NCBI GenBank assembly: GCA_002373755.1
Contig: DFJU01000056.1
Coordinates: 1-55,497 of the forward strand
DNA: 55,497 nt
Reading direction: 5' to 3'
Source of the DNA: Bacteroidales bacterium UBA3663
Lineage (GTDB): Bacteria; Bacteroidota; Bacteroidia; Bacteroidales; UBA3663
The notes beneath the pieces were generated by a model that worked only from the letters and a program-made list of their open reading frames with translations, made no database searches and was not told the DNA's origin. The stretch's first letter is position 1, and each line of letters starts with the position of its first letter. Of this stretch, positions 26,701 through 33,887 are shown piece after piece. The translations under genes and the position numbers were made by a program.

Positions 26701-26930
26701 TTGGAGACGTCGGACGTGCGGTGGGCGATGGGCGCATCGGAGGCACCGCCGCCATCGGTCGGGTAGAGCATCAGGGTCAGGCCGGAGGGCATCTGGTCGA
26801 GCGCGCTCCAGTCGATGTCGAGCGTGAGGTCGAGTCCGTCGTCCGATGGGGGTGTTGTGTCGTTCTTGTCCTTCCGGCAGGCTTGGCACAGCACGGCGGC
26901 AATGGTCAGCAGAAAGAGGATTTTTTTCAT
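23760..26930 (-). CDS. BspA-like leucine-rich-repeat lipoprotein with DUF5119-like and Fib_succ_major domains
   Basis: 1056 residues. The order is: lipobox LCQAC (Cys 18); N-terminal fimbrial-anchor-like region, probably DUF5119 (LTLDIDWSALDQMPSGLTLMLYP, about residues 33-57); Fib_succ_major domain (about 285-470, VDLGLSVQWATCNIGA to GSVRGVY). Then about 20 LRR_5 (Treponema pallidum-type) repeats run from about 530 to 1020 with the pattern IPxSVTSIGxxAFxxCxxLxxV. The tail ends in a short non-repeat cap (AASVEKYRAAWG). BspA-type proteins act in adhesion to host proteins or other cells. Two 101-bp segments of the gene (24069-24169 and 25125-25225) are almost identical, suggesting recent duplication or gene conversion of repeats. 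A good promoter lies just upstream. Confidence 0.9.
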   Translation of the reverse strand: MKKILFLLTIAAVLCQACRKDKNDTTPPSDDGLDLTLDIDWSALDQMPSGLTLMLYPTDGGGASDAPIAHRTSDVSNPKISLPGQNYALICFNQSEAELSDYTFDFSSYATASVTADDPSHLAPLAVASMNSLHPTRALNLMGVLKPTNVVKSMSLKIHVAGLSERAEVRGTLTNMAQGVTLFDRKPLPATIDQPLPPDVWNIALPPDAAQPAELIATFPTFGVFVDDEIRVATRSAADFDLHNILHVTVKDIDDGSIIYEDEIDVTEEVVEQYLASLEEPTAYEAVDLGLSVQWATCNIGASRPEDFGDYLAWGETSAKTTYDWSTNRHSMGSDSTLTKYCNNQAYGYSGFTDNLVELAPSDDAATVHWGAEWRTPTADEWQELTSLCTWTWLSQNGTNGYRITGKNGNCIFLPAAGYLWENFRYTNSLYWSSSIYTDAPSNAFGIFFDEAGVWDGYRWRTDGGSVRGVYSPSKKAVADIESEKLKFRIFGSSATVTGHIGDLEGSVEIPESVTYGGEEIRVTAIGESAFNGCVDITSVTMPNSIKSIGENAFQFCHALASVTLSDSLTSIGYKAFNECPFATIKLPASLRTLESNVFDNCTNLESIEIPEGVTEIKEQTFMFCHRLASVKLPESLTSIGHAAFMDCDSLKSITIPSCVTSIEQQLFYGCRSLQSVNLPDGITKIGHYAFEGCQMLASIQLPNSVTSAGQGTFTGCSSLSAFSFPTSLTSIGDYMFRDCKALASIHIPASVTEIGNAIFYGCSNLAEVTVDGANPNYATSDGMLLGKNDGKMLFYFGRASSLVIPDYVASIMPYAFSGNETLTSLTIPNSVKEIQDWAFGECDNIETLTYDTEAIGSTFHGKHSLKAVNIGNSVRSIGDEAFYECIGLEEITIPASVTSIGREAFQGCHALASVTLPETVTSIGHKAFNECPFTTIKLPASLRTLESNVFDNCQSLTEIELPEGLTEVSEGLFFICRALTTVTIPSTVTKIGGMAFEDCKSLSDVYCYATEPPSFDESSFNGIGAQATLHVPAASVEKYRAAWGGIFANVAAIGN

Positions 26931-26964
26931 AGTATTGAGTTGTTACTGTCGTGGTCGATTGGTG

Positions 26965-26997
26965 CAAAGATAGGCGATATTTCCTTTTTTGCTGCAA
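26965..26997 (-). promoter_or_regulatory. promoter of the LRR lipoprotein gene
   Basis: On the minus strand: TTTG (26994-26997), 21 nt, TATCTTTG (26965-26972). The start of transcription would be near 26958, leaving a leader of about 28 nt. Confidence 0.7.
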
Positions 26998-27001
26998 ATT
27001 C

Positions 27002-27104
27002 TGAACGCGAAACACACGAAACTTACGAACTCTTTTTCGCTTTATTTTTTTCGTGTTCGGGTTTTTGAACGCGAAATACACGAAAATTACGAATTTTTTT
27101 TCGC
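27002..27104. repeat. two 39-bp direct repeats 64 bp apart
   Basis: 27002-27040 and 27066-27104 share TGAACGCGAAA, ACACGAAA, TTACGAA and TTTTTCGC with a handful of substitutions. They lie just upstream of the LRR gene promoter. Function unknown; operator sites or a decayed tandem repeat are both possible. Confidence 0.7.
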
Positions 27105-27415
27105 CGCATGGTAGGACGCCATAGCGGAACAGCCGATCGCAAAGTCGCGAGAATCGTGCAGCGGCAAGCCATGTTTGAAGCCGCAAGGCTGAGTTTGGCT
27201 TGCAAGCAAGCGAGGCCGCCACTTTGCAGGCTGTGCAGCGTAAGGCTTGACCTTCTTTGCTTCGTTTCTTGGGTCAAGCCAAGAAATGAAGGGCAAGTCC
27301 CTTTCGTGTTCGATAAAAACCATCATTTTTGGTCAAGCCAAGAAGACTGGCGTGTCCTGTGACGGCAAAAAGTCGCGTAGTGCGTTAGTCCGGCCGGCTG
27401 TATCGGACATGAACG
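27105..27415. other. spacer without a supported gene, containing a palindromic repeat
   Basis: No coherent reading frame is seen. At 27255-27297 a stem forms between CTTTGCTTCGTTTCTTGG and CCAAGAAATGAAGGGCAAG with loop GTCAAG. GGTCAAGCCAAGAA recurs about 60 bp further on, and its complement GGCTTGACC is at 27244. One CTACGCGA octamer lies at 27373-27380. Confidence 0.6.
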
Positions 27416-27451
27416 GAAAAAGCCTCCTCATCGCAGCAGATGGGGAGGCTT
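27416..27451 (-). terminator. intrinsic terminator after the xylanase gene
   Basis: On the minus strand AAGCCTCC (27444-27451) pairs with GGAGGCTT (27420-27427) and is followed by a T run, 24 bp after the stop codon. Confidence 0.75.
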
Positions 27452-27474
27452 GAATCATTGGCCGTGAATGAAAA

Positions 27475-29646
27475 TCACTTGAAGAGCAGTGGCAGCCACT
27501 CGTTGAGGGCGCGGCGCCAGGTGAGGAACTCGTGGCCGGTCTGGGGCGAAACGTGGCCGTAGGCATCGAAGCCGGCAGCCTTGAGTTCGTTGACGGCCTG
27601 ACCGATGCGGTCGGGGTTTTCGCGCTCGCCGCAGCTCAGAAAGATGCGACGTGGAGCCTTGACGTTCTGCAAGTCTTTCGGCTCGTAGATGCCGCCGCTG
27701 AACAGACCCCAGTAGCCGAACATTTCGGGACGTGCCAAAGTGGCCATACGTGTCTCCATGCCGCCCATCGAGAGGCCGGTCATGGCGCGGTGGTCGCGGT
27801 CGGCGATGGTGAAGAAGTGGCTGTCAACGTAGGGTACAAGTTCGTCCATCAGGACGCGCTGGAAGGCCGTCCAGTCGAACTCGTTCATGTGGCCCCACTT
27901 CAATTCGTTGGTCATGCCGTAGGTCATCACAATCATGCATGGGTCGCACTTGCCATCGGCGATGAGGTTGTCGAGAATCAGGCCTGCGTGGCCCTGACGG
28001 CTCCATGCGGTCTCGTCTTCGCCCCAGCCGTGCTGGAGGTAGAGCACGGGGTAGCGTTCAATTTTGCCCTTCTTGTTCGGCTGGCCGTAGTTGGCAGGAG
28101 TATAGACGAAGGCGCGCTTCATCGACTGTGTGCTCTCGCTCCAGAACTGGATCTCCTGGATGTTGCCGTGGGGCACGTTCTTGAGGGCGTAGAAGTCGCG
28201 GTCGTGAGCCGGAATCTCGATGCCGCTTTCCCAGCGGACCGAGCCGTAGAAGTTTTGCGCGCCCGGGTCGTTGAATGTGCCGCCGTCGATGGTGAGGTGA
28301 AAGTAGTGGAAACCTTCGTCCATAGGGCCTTCAGTCGTGCCCCACCAATAGCCGTCCTTGCCCTTGCGGAGCACTGTGCCGCCACGTCCGCCCAGACCGA
28401 GGCTGACGATGACCGACTTGGCATCGGGTGCCTCAACACGGAATCGGGCATATCCTTGCGAGTTGACCATCGGATATTGCTGGCCCGGCTGGTTGAGCTC
28501 AGATGGCTTGAAGTCTTCGACGGGTGCTACGTTGTCCAATGCCGGATTGAAGTCGCGGATTGCGCGATAGCACTGCTTCGGCTGATATTTTTCGTCGAAA
28601 GGCAACGGATGGTTGTTCACGCCGAGCCATGAATCGCGGTCGCCGAGGTTCCAGAAGGTCACGTTGTCGATGACGTCGGCATGCTTGCGGAACACCTTGA
28701 ACAGACGCGCATATTGGTCGGTCTGCAACGTGCCCATGTAGGCCGGCATCGGTTTGGCTTCGCCGCGCGAGAACATCAGCTGGCCGCCGCTCTCGTTGTT
28801 CATACGAAGGTCAAGTTCGGTGATGTGGATGTGCTTGACGAGCTCCTTGAAGCGTGTGATGGCCAAGTCGAGCTGATCTTCGTCGGGGAAGTAGATGTTG
28901 TAGTGGCCCTGCATACCGATACCGTCGATCGGCACTCCGGCGTCCTTCATCTTCTTGACCATGTTGTAGATGCGTTCGCGCTTGCCTTCATCGACGCAGC
29001 TGTAGTCGTTGTAGAAAAGCAATGCGTCGGGGTCTGCTTCGCGAGCAAATTCAAATGCCTTGGCGATGAATTCGTCACCGCACAGCTTGAAGTGACGGCT
29101 CTGACGGTATGGGCTTGGTTCGCCCTGACCCGGCCAACGTCGGCCGCCGTCATCGGCCATGGCTTCGTTGACGACGTCCCATGCATAGACGACATCCTTG
29201 TAGCGGTTCATGATGGTGTGGATGTGTTCGCGCAGACGCTCGTAGAAGACCTCTTTCTTGACCTCTTTTCCCTTCTTGTCGGTGAACATCCAGTCGGCGA
29301 ACTGCGAATGCCAGCAGAGGCAGTGCCCGCGCATCTTGATGCCGTTCTGTCGGCAGAAGTCGGCGATTTTGTCGGCCTTCTCGAAGTTCCAGACGCCCTC
29401 TTTTGGGTGGATTTCTCCCGGTTTCCAGTCGTTTTCGGCGGTCACGCTGTTGAACTCTTTCCTGATGAGCGCCATTTGTGCCTCATCGCTCACGTTGCGC
29501 TGGTTGACAGCCACGCCGATGGTGAAATAGTCCTTGTAGGCCTCTTTGAGCGACTTTCCGTCGTCAGCACGTTGGCCGAAATTCGGTTGAGCAAAACTTG
29601 GGCACATCATCAGGATAAGGCCCAATGCAAGGAATGTTTTTTTCAT
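27475..29646 (-). CDS. bifunctional GH10 endo-xylanase and CE1-type esterase
   Basis: Secreted 723-residue enzyme: signal peptide to about residue 19, GH10 barrel at about 35-370, a linker with an immunoglobulin-like esterase-associated domain (about 385-495), then a CE1 alpha/beta-hydrolase (about 500-723). GH10 residues: acid/base in WDVVNEAM (Glu 161) and nucleophile in HITELDLR (Glu 277). Esterase: nucleophile in GLSMGG (Ser 626) and histidine in QTGHEFLTW (His 705). The plan matches the xylanase/feruloyl esterase fusions known from ruminal Prevotella, which cut the arabinoxylan backbone and remove hydroxycinnamate esters. It stands alone here, with no SusC/SusD pair adjacent. Whether the ester is feruloyl or acetyl cannot be read from the sequence. 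Confidence 0.93.
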   Translation of the reverse strand: MKKTFLALGLILMMCPSFAQPNFGQRADDGKSLKEAYKDYFTIGVAVNQRNVSDEAQMALIRKEFNSVTAENDWKPGEIHPKEGVWNFEKADKIADFCRQNGIKMRGHCLCWHSQFADWMFTDKKGKEVKKEVFYERLREHIHTIMNRYKDVVYAWDVVNEAMADDGGRRWPGQGEPSPYRQSRHFKLCGDEFIAKAFEFAREADPDALLFYNDYSCVDEGKRERIYNMVKKMKDAGVPIDGIGMQGHYNIYFPDEDQLDLAITRFKELVKHIHITELDLRMNNESGGQLMFSRGEAKPMPAYMGTLQTDQYARLFKVFRKHADVIDNVTFWNLGDRDSWLGVNNHPLPFDEKYQPKQCYRAIRDFNPALDNVAPVEDFKPSELNQPGQQYPMVNSQGYARFRVEAPDAKSVIVSLGLGGRGGTVLRKGKDGYWWGTTEGPMDEGFHYFHLTIDGGTFNDPGAQNFYGSVRWESGIEIPAHDRDFYALKNVPHGNIQEIQFWSESTQSMKRAFVYTPANYGQPNKKGKIERYPVLYLQHGWGEDETAWSRQGHAGLILDNLIADGKCDPCMIVMTYGMTNELKWGHMNEFDWTAFQRVLMDELVPYVDSHFFTIADRDHRAMTGLSMGGMETRMATLARPEMFGYWGLFSGGIYEPKDLQNVKAPRRIFLSCGERENPDRIGQAVNELKAAGFDAYGHVSPQTGHEFLTWRRALNEWLPLLFK

Positions 29647-29940
29647 GTGATTATGGTTTGTAAAATGGTTATGTGTCGTTTTTCGGGGTGTGAAGGTACG
29701 GCATTATATTTTTATCGCGTCTTTTTATTGTTGCCAAGACTTTTGTTTTCGATACACCGTTTTAAATGTTCCGAAATTCCATCTTTAATGTTACAAAATC
29801 AACGTAGCAGGCAGAATCCGTTGTAAATCAATCAATGTTTTTTGTGCGATGGAAATCGTCGGCAGAAAGTCGCGTAGTTGCAAAGTTTATGCGCATCGGA
29901 CAAAACCTTGATGTCGGAAAATGTGCGTGCAACTAAAATC
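29647..29940. other. spacer without a supported gene
   Basis: A/T-rich upstream region of the xylanase gene. It contains one CTACGCGA octamer (29880-29887, as TCGCGTAG) and a weak minus-strand -7-like box around 29690. I see no clear -33/-7 pair. Confidence 0.5.
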
Positions 29941-29974
29941 AAAAAGGTCGCACCGAATGGGCGCGGCCTTTTAA
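29941..29974 (-). terminator. terminator after the short Cthe_2159-like gene
   Basis: AAAAGGTCGC (from 29942) pairs with GCGGCCTTTT (to about 29973), one G-U wobble, about 40 bp beyond the stop codon of the minus-strand gene. A/T runs flank both sides. Confidence 0.7.
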
Positions 29975-30012
29975 CTATCAACTAAAAATAACTGTTAACT
30001 AATAAATCGACT

Positions 30013-31122
30013 TCAGTAGCTATACACAACTTTGTAGCCGGTGTAATTTGTCTGCATCCAGGTGCTGACACTGCTGCTGGTGTTGGGCGATGCAGTCTCG
30101 TTGCCGACGCCGCAGAATTCGCCGCCCTCGTAGGTGAATCCGGTCGGTGCGGTGAATGCACGTTTTGCTGCAGTGAGCAGTCGGCCGCCCTTCAGCAGGA
30201 TTCCAGCGTGCTCCTCGTCGCATTGCACACCGTCCTTCTGTCCGAACGATGTGACCGAGCCGCCGCCCATCACGAGCGCGTCGCAGTGGATGGCATCCTT
30301 GGCTGCGCTATCGACCACGATGGTCACGCCTTTGTGGATGTAGATTCGCGAGTCGGATGCGATGCCGTGGGCGTGGTTGCCGGTGACGGTGAGCTTGCCG
30401 TTACCAATTTTTTCGCCGAAGAATATGAGCTTGCCCTCGCTGAACAGACATGCCTTGTCATCTTCGCCGGGCACGGTGTCGGTATAGATCGCAGCGTCGC
30501 AGAGCGTATTGTCGGTGTAGTCGGCAATGCGGATGAAGGCGCGTTTCTTGTCGAACGATTTCTGAATGTTGATTGCAGCTCCGCGCTGGTTTGTCAGTTT
30601 GATTTGATCGAGCGTGATCAGGAACTTTTTGTTGCTGTAGATGCGCAGGGAACCGTTGTCGCTTTCGCCGGTCAGGATGTAGTTCATGCGTGCGCGGCCG
30701 CTGGCAATGGTGTCGGTGCCGACAATGACGAGTGAGTCGTTGTGGATGGTGACGTGTGCGCCGTCGGTCGTGATTTTGACGAATTTCGGCGTCTTCTTGC
30801 TGCCGTCCTCGAAGGTGTATGTAACTTTGTCACCGTCGAAGGTAAAAATCACGTCGCGCGTCTCTTCGATGCGTTCGTCAATCCAGTTCTCGTAGAAATC
30901 TTTGTAATACAACTCGGTTGTGGAGTCCTGTGGCACATACTCGCTTTCGACGTCGATGAAGGCGTCGGGCAATTTCGCGCTCCAGATGGAGTCGGCCATG
31001 GACTTGGTGATCTGCACCGTTACGGCCGATGCTGGATCGATGTCCGGTACATCTTTTTCGCCGCACGCTGTCAGGATTGCCAGCGCGCAGGCGCAAAGGC
31101 TCAAAAAAGTTCGATTTTTCAT
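30013..31122 (-). CDS. short Cthe_2159-like lipoprotein (paralogue B)
   Basis: 369 residues, about half the length of the other three paralogues; lipobox LTAC (Cys 20). After a distinct N-terminal region (about 30-120, with YVPQDSTTELYYKDFYENW) it shares the family landmarks: ESDNGSLRIYSNKKFLITLDQI, GAAINIQ, GEDDKACLFSEG, NHAHGIASDSRIYIH, AAKDAIHCDALV and QKDGVQCDE. It then ends with a short cap (WMQTNYTGYKVVYSY) where the others continue. It is the last gene of a minus-strand group VTC, DUF4956, DUF2490, paralogue B. It might be an inner or smaller partner of the long paralogues encoded divergently; this is inference. Confidence 0.75.
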   Translation of the reverse strand: MKNRTFLSLCACALAILTACGEKDVPDIDPASAVTVQITKSMADSIWSAKLPDAFIDVESEYVPQDSTTELYYKDFYENWIDERIEETRDVIFTFDGDKVTYTFEDGSKKTPKFVKITTDGAHVTIHNDSLVIVGTDTIASGRARMNYILTGESDNGSLRIYSNKKFLITLDQIKLTNQRGAAINIQKSFDKKRAFIRIADYTDNTLCDAAIYTDTVPGEDDKACLFSEGKLIFFGEKIGNGKLTVTGNHAHGIASDSRIYIHKGVTIVVDSAAKDAIHCDALVMGGGSVTSFGQKDGVQCDEEHAGILLKGGRLLTAAKRAFTAPTGFTYEGGEFCGVGNETASPNTSSSVSTWMQTNYTGYKVVYSY

Positions 31123-31193
31123 GTTCGGTGGAATAATGTTTGTTAGTACTGATTCGGATATGAGTCTTTGTTGGGCAATTAACCCACGAATAT

Positions 31194-31988
31194 TTAGAAC
31201 TTGTACGTGTACGAGAGTTTCACCAAGTGACCCTTGGCCTCATCGCTGTCGTTCTTGTCCTTATATCGGTAGGCGATTCCGAATGTGTTGTTCGAGTCCA
31301 GATTGTAGTCGGTGCCGATGGTGTAGCGCAGCTGGTTCTCTTTGAAACCGTCTTTCACATCGTGGAAAATTTCGATGCTGGCTGCCGGCTCCCATGGGCA
31401 ACGCTTGCGCTCCCACTTGAGTTGCAGGCGGCTACGCAGATATGCCTTGTCCTTGCCGCCAACCGACTGCAGGCGTTTCTTCAGCGCGTATGGCTTGTTG
31501 GAACCTTCGTAAGTCTTGTACTGCTTGACAGAGTCGGCCATCGAGTGGGTGAACTGATAGCGTTCGCGCAGGCTGAGTGTCAGGCGCTTGCCGATCTTGT
31601 ACGATGCGGTTACCGTGCCATGTGCGCGATGGCGCTGCGACCAATAGCCGACCACATATTCGCCGTCCCATCCTTCTTCATCTTCTCTGATCTTGGTTTC
31701 TGGCTGGATTGAACGGTCGATGAACGAGTATCCGGCTGCGGCACTCATTTCCAATGGGCTGCCCTTCTTCTTGTAGAACTTATAGCTGGCATCGAAGCCG
31801 ATGGCAAAACGTTCGACGTCGCTCACGCCGTCCTGCGTGCGGAATTCGCCCGAAAGGCTCAACTTCAGTTTCTTGTTGACCTTCTTGGTGGCTTCAAGTT
31901 CGATGCCTGTGCCGAAATCATCGGCCATGACGATGCCCGATGTGCCAACCATGCAGGCTAATAGGATTAGGATTGACTTCTTCATCAT
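31194..31988 (-). CDS. DUF2490-family outer-membrane beta-barrel protein
   Basis: 264 residues with a signal peptide (MMKKSILILLACMVGTSGIVMA). Beta-strand segments include GIELEATKKVNKKLKLSLSG, RFAIGFDASYKFYKKKGSP, AAAGYSFIDRS, LTLSLRERYQFTH, YLRSRLQLKWERKRCPWEP and LRYTIGTDYNLDSNNTFGIA, ending LSYTYKF. It is a paralogue of 19825-20613. It lies between DUF4956 and the short Cthe_2159-like gene. A hairpin lies between it and DUF4956, so the operon may be attenuated or interrupted there. A role as outer-membrane channel of the cluster is inference. Confidence 0.85.
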   Translation of the reverse strand: MMKKSILILLACMVGTSGIVMADDFGTGIELEATKKVNKKLKLSLSGEFRTQDGVSDVERFAIGFDASYKFYKKKGSPLEMSAAAGYSFIDRSIQPETKIREDEEGWDGEYVVGYWSQRHRAHGTVTASYKIGKRLTLSLRERYQFTHSMADSVKQYKTYEGSNKPYALKKRLQSVGGKDKAYLRSRLQLKWERKRCPWEPAASIEIFHDVKDGFKENQLRYTIGTDYNLDSNNTFGIAYRYKDKNDSDEAKGHLVKLSYTYKF

Positions 31989-32019
31989 GTTAAAAATGAG
32001 ATTGGGGGATTTTTTAGGT

Positions 32020-32071
32020 TTTGAGGCCGTAGGGTCGGACGTCGTTTCCTTGCTGACCTTACGGCCTCAAA
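32020..32071 (-). terminator. strong hairpin between DUF4956 and DUF2490 genes
   Basis: TTTGAGGCCGTAGGGTC (32020-32036) and GACCTTACGGCCTCAAA (32055-32071) form a 17-bp stem with one mismatch. It could end or weaken transcription after DUF4956, or protect the mRNA end. Confidence 0.65.
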
Positions 32072-32098
32072 GCCTCAATTATAGGATGTTGAAAGATT

Positions 32099-32815
32099 TT
32101 AGTTCTTCGGGAGTTTCTGCATCTCGTCAACGGTGTTCTCCTCGTTGCCGTCTTCGGGATAGTAGTAAACCTTGAGCAGCGTCATATCCTTCAAGAAATC
32201 TACCGAGCCTACATCCACGTGGTCAACCTTTACGCCGAGACGGGTCTCGAGGTCGGCCTTCATGTCCTCGCGCTTCTCGGGGGTGATGAGGTCGATGCGG
32301 TCGTACTTGACATACTTGCAGGCGTGCTGCTTCATCTTGCGCGAACGCTCGCCCAGCAGGCAGGCTGCCACGAAGATGATGTTGACGGCAGCCAGTGTGA
32401 ACCAGTCAATCTGTACCGAAAGGGCGTTGATGACGCTCATGGCGATGATGACGAAGAGATAGGTCATCTCACGCACCGGCATTGACTCTGTGCGGTAGCG
32501 GATGATGCCGAAGATGGCAAACAGACCGAGAGCGAAACCTACCTTGATTTTCACTGAACCCAACAGGAAGATCATCATGAAGATGGAAACGCTGATGAGC
32601 GTGAAGGTGAAGTAATACTCCGCACGCTTGCTGTGGCGGAAGTAGAGCATGTGAATCAGACCCAACACAAAGAAGAGGTGGAAACCGAAGTGCTGCAGCA
32701 GCGACCACATACCTGCAAATTCGTTGACCTCGCCCGACATATCCGACGACAGGTCAAAAGCACTGGCTGCATCGGTGGCGGCCTGAGCTACGGAAGAAAT
32801 TAATTCGAATAACAT
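32099..32815 (-). CDS. DUF4956 inner-membrane protein
   Basis: 238 residues. Four or five hydrophobic helices are seen: about 42-59 (FGFHLFFVLGLIHMLYF), 67-86, 92-105 (VGFALGLFAIFGIIRYR), 116-134 and 139-154. A cytoplasmic C-terminal domain of about 80 residues follows (KYDRIDLITPEKREDM, LETRLGVKVDHVDVGSVDFL, LKVYYYPED). The conserved core FAIFGIIRYRTESMPVREMTY is the family signature. DUF4956 genes are regularly found next to VTC-domain genes, as here, and the two products are thought to act together, perhaps as membrane subunit and polymerase. The biochemical role is not established. Confidence 0.85.
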   Translation of the reverse strand: MLFELISSVAQAATDAASAFDLSSDMSGEVNEFAGMWSLLQHFGFHLFFVLGLIHMLYFRHSKRAEYYFTFTLISVSIFMMIFLLGSVKIKVGFALGLFAIFGIIRYRTESMPVREMTYLFVIIAMSVINALSVQIDWFTLAAVNIIFVAACLLGERSRKMKQHACKYVKYDRIDLITPEKREDMKADLETRLGVKVDHVDVGSVDFLKDMTLLKVYYYPEDGNEENTVDEMQKLPKN

Positions 32816-32913
32816 AACTTAGTTAAATGGATTTTGGTTTTAATATTTTTATTCTCAATTACAACAATACATCAATTTATGTCTGTTTGTCTTGTGGCAA
32901 ATCTGTGTGTCCG

Positions 32914-33711
32914 TCAGTCACTGACGTGCTTCAGCCTTTCAACAAGCATCAGCCTCTCTTTCAGGTTGTTGCGGCGCAGCGAAGGGTTGGTCAACGCGCT
33001 GCCCATGCAATATTTGCTGAAACCTTGCGGGTGGATGCGCATCTCCTGCATGATTTCGCGCATCGGCGAATGTGTTGCGCCGTCGCGCTTCAGCTCGATG
33101 ATGACGAGGTGGCCGATGTTGGCGTCGTTGCCCGTCTCGCGGTTGTGGAAGTTGACGTCGAGGTCAATTGTCAGACGTTCGGTGAAGCCCTTGTTGACCA
33201 ATGTGATACGCTCAAACTGGTTTTCCATCTGGGCCTGCAGGCTGTCGATTGTGTACCACGACTTCTTTTTCAGAAATTCCTCGACTTCGGGAGTGATGAG
33301 GGTGTGGAAATCTGGATTCTTGTCCAACGAGTCAACCAGGATGCGCTTCTTCTTCGTGCGGCCGTGGTTGTTCTTGTTCTTCACCTCCAGGAAGGTGTCG
33401 TCCGTCTCGACATAGTGGCGCAGACGGATTTTCTGGCGCACCTTGCGACGCGTCTCATGCATGGTGTACATGGCATGATCGGCGGTTTCAAGATAAAGTG
33501 TGTGATAGGAAGATGTGCGTTTCTGGCCAATCCATTGTACGAAATACTCACCTTCGGCAGCTTGCAGCAGTGGCAGCAATCGGCTCAGCGGAATGACGTA
33601 TTTCGTGTCAATTCTGTTCATCAGCTTGACGCCCTGCATCTTTTCAAGTTCGATGGGTTCGAAATGCTCAAGTTCCTCGCGGATAGCTTGTAGAGTTTTT
33701 TCTTTTTCCAT
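32914..33711 (-). CDS. VTC-domain polyphosphate-polymerase-like protein
   Basis: 265 residues, one tunnel-shaped CYTH-like VTC domain. Residues matching the basic and acidic lining of the yeast Vtc4 tunnel are visible: MNRIDTKYVI (Arg 33, Asp 35, Lys 37), RRKVRQKIRLRHY (Arg 95, Arg 97), FLEVKNK (Glu 109, Lys 111), ERLTIDLDV (Arg 179), IIELKRDG (Glu 206, Lys 208) and the terminal GFSKY (Lys 233). In yeast this domain polymerises ATP phosphate into polyphosphate; for the bacterial branch the product is unproven. The ATG at 33711 is chosen because a -7 box for this gene lies at 33745-33752 and the upstream extension is hydrophobic and unrelated. It heads the minus-strand group and diverges from two long Cthe_2159-like lipoproteins. 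Confidence 0.88.
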   Translation of the reverse strand: MEKEKTLQAIREELEHFEPIELEKMQGVKLMNRIDTKYVIPLSRLLPLLQAAEGEYFVQWIGQKRTSSYHTLYLETADHAMYTMHETRRKVRQKIRLRHYVETDDTFLEVKNKNNHGRTKKKRILVDSLDKNPDFHTLITPEVEEFLKKKSWYTIDSLQAQMENQFERITLVNKGFTERLTIDLDVNFHNRETGNDANIGHLVIIELKRDGATHSPMREIMQEMRIHPQGFSKYCMGSALTNPSLRRNNLKERLMLVERLKHVSD

Positions 33712-33744
33712 GTAAAGACACATAAAAATTTGGGATTCAATTCG

Positions 33745-33752
33745 CAAAGATA
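33745..33752 (-). promoter_or_regulatory. -7 promoter element for the VTC-DUF4956 operon
   Basis: On the minus strand TATCTTTG, a perfect -7 box about 34 bp upstream of the start codon. No clean -33 TTTG is found. On the plus strand a TAACTTCG near 33797 with TTGT 21 nt upstream could serve the divergent lipoprotein gene. Confidence 0.6.
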
Positions 33753-33887
33753 ACGGAATAAACGGGAAAAATTGTGGAACAATCGAAAAAAATACTAACT
33801 TCGCGCCCCGAAAACCCAAATATATCGAATGTTGACTGTCTTACTTACCAAGATGACAATCTTTCATTTTAGGAAAAATCTTTATAA

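Noticed and set aside
27108..27450. Short frames in the spacer between the LRR and xylanase genes
   Set aside because: They lack signal, domain or composition of real proteins and run through palindromic repeats and a terminator.
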